Program-made: the position numbers and the translations under genes
Notes under the pieces: generated by a model
What the model was told of the DNA's origin: nothing
The model's input: the letters and a program-made list of their open reading frames with translations, nothing else
The model's database searches: none
Assembly: GCA_936450465.1 (NCBI GenBank)
Contig: OW388293.1
Coordinates: 40,878,982-40,942,981 of the forward strand
DNA: 64,000 nucleotides
DNA from: Gibbula magus
Taxonomy: Eukaryota; Mollusca; Gastropoda; Trochida; Trochidae
Reading direction: 5' to 3'
In this document: positions 1 to 10,900 of the stretch, piece after piece
Position numbering within the stretch: position 1 is the stretch's first letter
How the letters are laid out: each line of letters begins with the position of its first letter

Positions 1-1362
1 GTATCAGTCAACAAAACTTCAGGTTGAGTTGATCTTTGTGCTCAAAGATGTGTCAAAAATGGTCGCCGCAATTTGTCAATTATTAATCCTTGTGTAGTAC
101 AAGGGATGACTCATAGCTGTGGAACTAAACAGGGATTATCTATATATTATGATATATATTTATGCTACAAATGCAATAAATTTGTTTATGCTCCTGTTGC
201 CGCCTGAATCGTTGTATGACTGAAGTAGATCCCAGTTCCATCCAGGATATTCGTCAATCTTCAAAAATATTAAATACAGTATCCTGATCTCTGAGCTGTG
301 TCCTAGTGCATGTGTAGTTTGCTAGTATCACTTGATTACATCTCATTATACCCACTCACCAACTCTCTCATTCTCATATTGTCTTGATGGCTTAAATAAT
401 ATTTTTGTCATCAATCAAACACATTTTGTTTCAAATAAAAGGTTAAAAAAACCCTGTAAAATAGATCACAAATAAATGTCTTCGATAGTTGAATTTTAAC
501 TTAAACACTTTCAAATCTTTCAAAATCCTCATTTTCTTCAAACCGTGTCTTTCCTATTATTGTTCATGGCATTATCAATGAACTTGTAGATGTGGACTAA
601 GTAGAATCTTTAGATCTCTTTGACTGTCTTATAAACCATTTCTAGTTGTCTTTGTTGAATGTAGTTCATCTTGAATAGTTGCACATTATGTTTTTCTCAG
701 CTAGACCTAGATTTCTTTTCAATACATATAAAATGTTCAATATGGAATACATTATATCTTTCTTGACACACTCATCAGTTCTAATCCTTTTCTCACAAAT
801 TTAGGTTTAGATTTGTCTCTGATGTTAGGAAACAATGTATCAATGTATATATATATTCATCTCATAGGTTGATAACATTCTGTAATTCTAAAAGTAGAGA
901 CTCTTTCCTGGTTGATTCATGCACAATGTCCTAACAGTCTTCAAATGATTGTAATTTGTTATACATATTCATTTGAACATCCTATTGGAGTTTTCAACGC
1001 CTAAATGAAATCTGAGTAAATTTGGAAAAACACCTTTGAAGGTTTAGAATAATGTGAGGATTTGTACAGTATAAGAAAATAAAAAATGAGATGCAGGCAT
1101 TGATGAAAATAACAATGTTGAAATATGCTCATTTAATGATTATTCCCATGGGTCATTCTTTATCTATCTTATAAACCGATATACAAGAACTTACACAATG
1201 AGCATAAGGATCCCTCAAGAACAACAGGGTGACATATTGAAGGTTTATCAGTTCACATCTATAAAGGGTTCTAGCAAACATTATTGGATACTAAATCAAC
1301 TTATCTATTTGAGGATCATGTTTCACAGGAGTATCATTTTGTCAAGCATGAAGTACGAAGCC
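1..1362. other. CEP164 intron sequence (upstream of first exon seen)
   Basis: AT-rich and without a supportable exon. I see no CEP164-like coiled-coil segment here, so it is probably one intron continuing from outside the window. Confidence 0.5.
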
Positions 1363-1451
1363 ACTTATTGAAAATCGCCGCTAATGGCTGCAATACTGCC
1401 AATGCGGCGTTAAGCAATAATTCACTCACTCACTCACTCACTTATTGAAAA
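1363..1451 (+). mobile_element. 5'-truncated SINE tail with 12-bp target-site duplication
   Basis: Sequence GCGGCGTTAAGCAATAATTC followed by (CTCA)n is the 3' end of a SINE of the type found full length at 37159. Direct repeats ACTTATTGAAAA (1363-1374 and 1440-1451) bound it exactly, showing insertion by target-primed reverse transcription. Confidence 0.8.
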
Positions 1452-1864
1452 CAACAGAAGATTGTCAAAGGTCTCATATAAATGAGAAGACTATCCAGAA
1501 GAACAATTCGTTGGAGGGCATTTAGAATTGTAATGCATAAGAAAAGATTATCTCTTTTTTTAGTGGCGGATTTTGAAAAATAAAGCATGTAAATTTGATG
1601 GGACCCCTCCCCCCTTCAATATGTGAACCACCACCCTTGAAAAGTCCTGCCTATATTTATTGTGATGAGATTATGTTTTTAATTAAATGCTAAGGACTTT
1701 CAACTGTTGGATCCATATTTTAACTTCACAAAAAGGAAGTTGTCATCAAGAATTCTTTCTTTTCTAACCCAGAAGTTTGTAAAAGTTTTCTGCCATTCAT
1801 ATACGGTAGCTAGTTAGTTATCATTCTTCATCATTGCACATCACCATCTTTTCTCCAACACAAG

Positions 1865-1996
1865 ACGCACACAGTCACAACTTCAAAACGAAAGTGACCA
1901 AGAGAGGGAAAGTGTCTCGAGGCAAAGGCAGGAAGAAATAGAGGAACTACGGGAGGAATGTGAGAGAAGGAAGGAGGAGGAAGAAAGAAAGCTGCG
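1865..1996 (+). CDS. CEP164: CEP164 exon a (first in window), coiled coil
   Basis: Only one frame is open, giving a Q/E/R-rich helix that ends RRKEEEERKLR before a gtaggc donor. The acceptor is either CAAG at 1864 or ACAG at 1874, so the 5' edge may be 1875. The donor leaves two bases (CG) that are completed by the next exon. Confidence 0.7.
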
Positions 1997-4900
1997 GTAG
2001 GCTGCATGACGTTCAACTGGGCTGGATATTTAATCAGTGCTTCATTCTTCATATTCATTGTGTTCCCTGCTTGACCGTGTTTTTCCTTTACTTGTGTTTG
2101 ACCCAATTTGATCCGTTCCTTTTTCTTCAATGCTTCTTGATTGTCTTATGTCTCTTGTTGTCTTGTTTATTTTAAGTAAAAGATTTTCTTCATCATAATT
2201 TTTCGTCACCTTGTCAAATGCTTGATTATATTTTGACTGCATGTTCAACCTATTTTCTTTTCTTTTATTCATTTCTAGTGGTTGTTTTGTTTCTCCTTTT
2301 CCCATGCTTCATTTTTTCCTAATTTTCTTTTACATTGTTACTTACAGTTTCCATTTCCGTTTGCTTTATTCTTTGTTACTTATCAAAGGGTGTGGTGTAC
2401 AGCTTCAATTCATTTCTATGCAAGTTCTAGCCCCTCCCTTGTTGAATTGGTGTCCCCTGTGTTTATTATTCATTGAACAACTCATGAATTGAAGAGATGT
2501 GTTTGTTGATGTAAGTTAATGGCAAGACAATGTTTTTTGTCAGAATGCCGTTGTGAAATGAGATATCACTAAACACAGATATAAGGCATCTATTGAAATC
2601 TTGTTGAAATCTTGTTGAAGTCATGTTATGTGTTACTTTTTGCAAGATTGAACATTTGTCTGCTGTTGACATTTTAAAAAATATTTTTATGAAACAAAAG
2701 TTCATAGATTATAAGATGTTTGTAACAAGTTTTTGGCAGACTAAGGTTAAGGTCTTACTGTCTCTCACGTCAGTTGAGATTTAAACAGTGGATACAGGTC
2801 TATGATAGTTTTTACCAAGAGTTCCCTCCCCTGTGCTGCAGGGCGGAGATGGAGAGTGCTCTGGAGCGCCTGCGGGAGGAGGTGAAGTCCCTGCAGGCCG
2901 AGGAGCAGGGCAAGCTGGAGGACCAGAAGGCTCGCGCCCTGGACAGACTGCAGGCTCAGGTCAGTGCATAGAAACGGGGAGAAGTCGTTAATGATGGCAA
3001 GTTTGATCTGTAAATCCAATCAGGTATCGCCTCTGCATAGCCACTGCCTGAGTCACTCAAATCAACTGCCACATGCTCAGCTCTCATTTTGTGTCACAAC
3101 ACAAGATATAATCAGTTTTATATGTTTACATCTCAGTGTGCTCTGCAGTCTGTTCAACAAAATAGTTACACCAGTAGTCTATATACATGTAGTGTAGAAG
3201 TATAATAGTCATCATAGAGAATCACCATGATATAGATCATATTGCACAAGAACAAGACTGTTGATAGATTGTAGGCTTGGTGTGAGTTTAATAGTATACA
3301 GTTGTAGACTTGTCACGAGAGCAGTACCTGTTTATGTGGACATAAGAAGAGGATGTTTTTCTTGTCTCCTTACAACAGGTTGAGAATTAATTAACCAGTC
3401 CATAATTGTAATTTTGGATATAATGAGTACTATTATTCACTGTCATGGTATTTCAGTTTGAATATTGTAGGACTAACACATGAAGTCCTGAGACCTGAAG
3501 CCTGATAATATGAAAGAACAGTGTGATGCCTTATGGCTAGTTTTAGTAGGTCAAGTCAGTATTGCTTTTAGTCAGATTTGTCCCTGGAACCAAAACGTAT
3601 ATCTGTCGACTATTATGTGACTGGCTCCTGACCAATCAGATTTCAGGTAAAATATGCTTGTAGAATGAGCAATGGTTAAATATATAGTTAATCTTCTATG
3701 AAAATGACCATTGCATCGCCTAGACCACCTTCCCAGCTTGGCACTCAGCATTGTAAAGACCAATACATATAGTTCAGTTAAAACCTTGACTCATCTCCAA
3801 TGTTCCAGGTTGACCTGGCAATATCCAGCGAGCGAGACCGACTGGAGTCTGACAAGTCTCGTCAGCTGGAGCGACTGAGGACGAAGCATGCACAGGAGAT
3901 TGAGGATCTGGAGGATGACCTTGAGAGGAAGCAGAATGTCAAGGTCAAGGAGCTCAAGGCAGAATTGGAGGAGAAACATGTGAAGGTAGATCATGGACTT
4001 TTGGGATCATTATTTAGTACTTCAAGACTCAGTTTTTGTGTAGAAAAAATATCTCAAGTTGTACTCATTATGTTAAAATTCTCCATGGAAATTATGCATG
4101 GCATCATATTTTGATAGATCAAGTAAACAATGCTAGAAATAAACCAATTTTGAAACAGCCGACTTGTAGGTTCTTCATATGCTTATTACTCAGTTACAAA
4201 TTATCCAACTGGAATGTCATTGCAGCTTTGTTCCTCTTCAGTAGTTCAGATGATCTTTACCCAGGATTTAGGACTCATTCATCCTTTCAATGTGAAACTA
4301 ATAGCATTACCCCTAAAACTCTTTACATTACATTATACTCCATGGCCAAGAGGATGGGAGTAGTGGGACATATTTTTAGCTAAGCATCCCAGGCACTTAC
4401 TGTGTTAATTGCAGCATATATGTATAATCTGCACAGCGTATGGGCGAGCTGGAGAGTGAGTTGCGGCGGAGACAGACGGAAGAGTCCGAAATTCAGGAAC
4501 AGGAGTTGGAGGCAGCACAAAGCAGACAGAGGGCTGTGTCGGACATGGAGAAGGGGGTACGTACTACGTCTGGTTAAGTGTATTAGGTATTATCTTCAGG
4601 AGTATAAGCACTAATTTTTAATACTTACCCTACTTTTACTAGTGCATATTACCTATATGATCCGATGAAGGATTGAAAACGTGACTGAGACAGGATCCTA
4701 ACGTAACTGTAGTGAAGTGTAGACAGACTGGCTCTAGGGCACGTCACTACCCGGAAGTGTAGTGCAATCCACATAGCTGCGTGCGCAGTGATATGAAAAC
4801 TTCACATTTCCTATATCGCACCTGCATTACGGACGTGTATTTGAGACGGGAATTTTTCTCTTTTCTACCTATTTATCTACCTAAACCGTGTGGTTTAGTC

Positions 4901-7900
4901 ATTGGTATGTCTTTTCTCTATTTTTGTATTGTGAAGTGTAACAAGCGTAGTTTTCACCTACCTCGTCGTAGAATTTTTTTCTTCATTCTTCGAGAACGAT
5001 GTTTTCTTCGCTCATGTCGCCATTTGCATTGGCTTTCGTGAGGAATTTGACTTCTGTTTTTATGCTACGCAGCCTACTCTACCGTTTTATCGTGTTTTCT
5101 AACACTTTTACGCGTTTTGGTAGCTATTTTCGTTGTTTTTCTTCGGAGCACGTTTTCGCTGGCCATTCAAAATGGCGGCCTCCTTCGTCTTGCTCGATTT
5201 GTTGTGGTGACGTCACAACTTTTTGTTTACCGTTTTTGTTTTTTATTTTATCCATATTTATGGATAATTTTGATTGTTGTTTACGTTTTCCACTGTGAGT
5301 GTAAATTCTTGGCTATTTATAGTCGTTAATTTTACATTGTAAATTTTATTCTTATTGAAAGTTTCATGTGTTTACATTCCATGTGTATGAACTTTGACCA
5401 CAGCGGTTATCTCCCTTTTAACCTTGAGTCTGTGTAGTTCGTATCCAATGTTGTTTTTCTTTACTTCAATTGTTTCTTTCTTCATGGGAATTTAATTTTT
5501 TGGTATTAAAATTTCTTTGTAAATTTTTCATTACCAATTTTGTAATTTTTCATGCTTGAATTAAGCTTTCATTACTCAACCTTTTCTGATGTTAAAGTTC
5601 TTTTAACATGTTATGGTGGTTTTGTTTGCTTTATTATTTATGTTCACTGGCTTCTCTTTTTGTTGACAGTGAACTCGTTCTTGCATGCCGAGAGTGTTTT
5701 GCGTTGATTGCAAATACCCCAAGTCGGCAAAGGACCCGCACCCCCTCTGCCCAGACTGTTTGGCGGACACACCGTGTGAGTGGCTCTCCCGGTGTGGTCA
5801 CTGTTGTCATCTTTCTGCGTCAGAATTCAAGTCTTACCTGAGGGCGAGGAGAAAGAGGTTCACCCAGCGACGCTGTAGGATGGCCACTTCAGACCTCGAC
5901 CAGGATACTCTTGTTATCTCTGAACCCATTGACGGGTTGTCTCCAGCAAGAGATCATCCTCATGATGCTCTTTCCCCTACTGGGAATACTGCTCCATCCA
6001 AGACCAAGGCACAGCGTGTTTCTATGGAACAGTTAGAGAACGCGATCAACCCTGGTGCTCCGCCCATCGGGAACGTATCACGCTTGGATAGGAGGCCCAG
6101 GAGTGGGGTGGCAGACCCTCCCTTGTCGGACTCTTCCAACAGGAAATCTCTCTCTTCTGAGGAGCGCCGGCGCCTAGAGGATCAGCAGCGCCTAGGTGAG
6201 CGCCAGCGCTTGGAGCTTGAGGTGGAGAAAGAAGAAGAGAGATATCAACTTTCTCTAAAGGACCTCGAGCGCCAGGAGGATGAAAGATGCTTAGCAGAGC
6301 TCAGGGAAACCAGGAGACGCCAGGAGGAGCGTCGTCTGGAACAAAAGCGCCTGGAGGACACTCGACGTGCAGAGAACGCTCAACGCCAGGAGCTTGAGCG
6401 CCAGCGCCGCGAGGATGAGCGCCAACACTTACGGTTGGAGGAGGACCGCCGCGTCCGGGAGGAGGAGCGTGAGCACCTCAAGGACATCGATTCCCAGCGC
6501 CACAAGAACTCTGACCGCCAGCACAGGGATGAGCGGTACCGAGATGAGGACCGCCTACGCCTCAAGGAGGTTGAAGCTTTGCGCCACAGAGGGTACGAGC
6601 GCCAGCGCCGCGAGGACGAGCGCCTGTGCCGTGAAGATGAGCGCCAGCGCCTCAAGGATATTGAAGCTCAGCGCCAGAAAAACTACGAGCGCCAGCGCCG
6701 GGAAGATGAGCGCCTGTGCCGAGAGGACGAGCGCCAGCGCCTCAAGGAGGCTGAGCACCAGCGCCTCAGGGATGAAGAGCGTCAGCTTCTGGAGAAGGAG
6801 CGCCAGCGTTCTAAGGATCGCTTGTCAAGAGAGCGCTTGCCTGCTCAGGACACCAGTGACTCGCTCTTCCGTGACAGATCTCCTATCAGAGACACTTTGG
6901 AGTCGGAGGCTTCTCCTCGTCGTTCAGCCTCCACTTACTCAGATGACCGCTATTATGACCGGTATCTCCGTCTAAGTCTGTGGACCCTAGCGAACCCCAG
7001 GGTACTCATCTGCCCTTAGGAGAAGTGTATTCCTGGATTGCTGACAGGCTGGTAACGTCTCCATCACCAGGCCCGGATACTGATGCCTCTTTAGCCGTCT
7101 GGCATGAGCCTGAATTACTTATCCCTCCACACCCGATGGTCTCGGATGCAGTTGAGTCTTTGGACGACGAGTTCAGGAAACTGTCGCTCAACCCAACGTT
7201 TCGGCCAGCCAAGAATTCGTCTGCTACTTTCAAGGTTCACTCTCTGCAAGTATTTGACCATGGTGCCCCTCAGGATGACTCTTGTTCTAGGCTGTCAAAT
7301 GCGCCACAAGGTTCTTATAAAGTGCAAGACGTTAGGTTGTTGTCTGTGGATAGAGAGTTGAAGCGGATGTTGAAACCTCTCTCAGCTATCACCTCTGCCG
7401 CTGATGCCCTCACGCAGGACCTTACGGAGGAGAACCCATCGAGGATGGATCACCAGTCCACAATGTTTAGGTGGGTGTCCAACTCTGTGTCAGTCGTTGT
7501 AGACCACGTTCGCTCGGCTATGGCTTCAACCACTCTTATCCGTAGGAACGGTCTTCTTGCCCCCTGCATTTGGGAAGAAGAATTCAAGAAATCACTGATA
7601 AGAGCTCCTCTCTCCACTCCTACCCTCTTTGCGGACAAGATACCGGAGGTGTACAAGGAACATGCTTCGTTGGCACAATCAGACTTCACTTTTCGTGCCA
7701 TCAAGTCTCTGTCAACAGCCTTCGTCCCCAGAAACCCTAGGGCCAACCAAACCTATGTGGGGAGACGCAATTCCGTCAGGCTCGCTCAACGTGGAGCTCG
7801 TGGTGGAGGACGAGGCAAGTCAGGTAGGGGAGGCTACATCCCTCAGAGACCTCGCCCCGATTTCAATCAGCCAAAAACTCCCAAGACCCCAGCCTACAAG

Positions 7901-10900
7901 AAACGCTGTTGAAGCGTTGGACATGCACGACTGGTCTCTCCCGCCTCCAGTCGTCCCGTACCAAACTACACCCGTAGGCGGGAGACTAGGGATCTTCTGG
8001 CCAAACTGGACAATCCTAGAAGATCCCTTTGTCACCGAAATCCTCAGGGTTGGATACAAAATGCCAATCTCCAACCCTCCGCCTCTGACCACCCTGCCCC
8101 GGTCACGCGTGTACTCGCCGACTCAGATCGTTCAGTTGTCTTCCAACATCGAGACACTGTTGGAGAAGAAAGCAATAGAGGTGGTCCCAGACCCCAGCTT
8201 CTCCCCAGGATACTACTCCCCAATCTTCCTGGTTCCGAAGAAGAACTCAGACAAGATGCGGATGATACACAACATGGCTTTATTCAACGATCTGTATATG
8301 CCAGAGCCTCCGCATTTCACAATGGTTACCCTGGATCTACTGCGTTCCAAGCTTCAACCCAACGATTGGCTGGTCAGTTTAGATCTTCAGGACGCTTACC
8401 TCCATGTACCAATTTTCAAGCATCATCGGAAGTACCTCAGATTCCTCTTCCAAGGGGTACATTATCAATGGAAGGTTCTTCCGTTTGGAATCTCTACGGC
8501 CCCGTGGCTTTTCACTCGCATTATGTCTCCGATTGCCAGGTTTCTCCATCTTCGGGGGATAGAGTTCGACCCCTATATAGACGATTGCCTGATGAGCCAC
8601 GGGGACTCAACAGTTTTACACAGACAGACCCTATTTACCTTGGACCTGCTGCGACAGTTGGGATGGCTTGTCAATTCAGAGAAGTCGCAACTAGTCCCAT
8701 CCCAGCAGCTGACGTTTATAGGAGGTCTGTTCTTAACCAACATGGATCTTCTCCGAGTACCCCCAGACAGGTGGGAGAAGATAGAGCGTTTAGCGTTGCG
8801 GGGTCTTCGTCAGGCTTTGTCGGTTCGTCAGTGGCAGTCCCTTCTAGGCCTTCTGACTTCGGCTCAGGCCCTCACTCTCAGAGGTCGTCTCATGGCGCGC
8901 CCTCTGCAAGTGTTTCTGATTCCTTTTTGTCAAGAGGACGACCCCAGGGAAAGCCTTTGGCTTCCACTGCATCTACACAGTTACCTCAGGTGGTGGACGA
9001 TCCCATCGAATGTTTGCGAAGGAGTCTCTTTGACAGAGTTCAGTCATCATCACGAACTGTTTGTAGACGCTTCACATCAAGGGTGGGGAGCCCACCTGGG
9101 TCAGCGGACGGCAGCAGGGTTGTGGGCGCAACATCAAGTCAGTTGGCACAGCAACAATCTCGAGTTGCAGGCAGTCATCTTAGCAATCGAGCATTGGATC
9201 GGAGTCCTCAGAGGCTCTCGGGTTCGTATAGCCTCGGACAACTCGACAGTGGTTTACCTGATCAATTTCCAGGGGACGACTCGGTCGCGCCAGTTATTGA
9301 AGCAGACTTTCCAACTGTTCGAGTTGGCAGACGCCAACCACGTTTTGATCAGGGCTCGTCATATCCCGGGTTGCAGGAACATATTGGCAGACGCTCTGTC
9401 CAGACCGGACAAGCCATCACCAACGGAGTGAATGCTCAACCCGGAAGCTTTCACCCTGATTTGTCAGCAACACCATCGTCCTCCGATGGATTTGTTCGCC
9501 ACAAGATTCAACAACCAGTTGCCAACTTATGTCTCTCCCCTTCCAGACCCGATGGCGTGGGCAGTGGACGCTCTGTCCCTGTCTTGGGACGGTCTGGACG
9601 CGTTCGCGTTTCCACCTCCAATTCTGTTGCCAAAGGTTCTGGCCAAGATCAGGGAGACCAAGATGATGAATCTGCTTTTGGTCGCGCCCTTTTGGCCGGC
9701 CAGAACTTGGTTTCCAGAACTTCGTCTTTTAGCAGAAGGAGAACCAAACCCGTTGCCCCCGTGGCCAAACCTCCTTCTGCATCCTCACAGTCGGCAGTTA
9801 CATCCAGACCCGCAACGATTTCATCTGTGCGTTTGGACCATCTGCAGAAGACTCTAAGGGATAAGGGGTACTCAGCGCCTGTAGCCAGCGCTATTACTGG
9901 AGCACATCGGCCTTCAACTAGAGCCCTTTATGACGATAAGTGGCTGTCGTTTGAGAATTTTTGCAGATCCCATAAGCAAGATCCTTTGTCAGCTTCACCA
10001 CAGTTTCTGGCAGATTTTTTGTTCCATCTTCGATCGAAGAGGCACCTCAAGGGTGGAACGATTTCTACCTATCTTTCGGCCCTCAATTCAGTTCTCGCTG
10101 TTAAAACAGACAGGAAGATTTCTAAAACTCCGGAACTGATAGCCATGCTGAAGTCCTTTAAGCTGGAGGACCAGAAAGTCAAGTTTCGCCCTCCAGCTTG
10201 GGATCTGAACCTGGTCCTGAAGAACCTTCGTGGAGCTCCATATGAACCTCTGTCGGAGGCCTCTTTTGAGAACCTCTCCAGGAAGACGGCGTTCCTACTT
10301 TCTTTGGCAACAGCTGCCAGAGTGAGTGAACTACACGCTATTGATGTTACGAGGGTCCGGTTCGAGCAACGGCGTCATGGCTCAGTGCATCTAGGTTTGC
10401 TGTGGGATTTTGTCGCGAAAAACCAACTGCCTGGTCAACCTGATAGAGCGTTTGTGATTCTGCCGTTGTCTTCGATTGTGGATGAGTCAGAGTCTGAAGA
10501 ACTCTCTTTGTGCCCAGTCCGTGCCCTGAAGGAATACATCTCCCGGTCTACTGACAAGAGGGCTGGGCGGAAGAGGTTGTTCATTCCTTTCTCTTCTATG
10601 ACTAAGGGAGAGGTAAACCGGAACACGTTGGCCTTATGGCTTCGGGCAACTATCCTGACAGCTTACGATGCAGCAGGAATTCCTCACCCCTGCGCAAACA
10701 ACCCGCATGAGATTCGAGCTCTAGCTTCAACAATGGCACTTCACAGGAACTGTTCCGTGCCTGACATCATGAAGGGTTGCTTTTGGAAATCTAACACGGT
10801 GTTTGCGAGTCATTATCTGAGAGATGTCTCCGTGGAGGATGTACAAGGCCTCCAGTCGTTTGGACCTCTCGTAGTGGCGCAGCAGCTCACTGTGCCCTCC

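Noticed and set aside
6380..6758. - strand frames inside the Gag repeat region
   Set aside because: They are shadows of the GCGCCAGCGC-rich repeat in the + strand Gag ORF.
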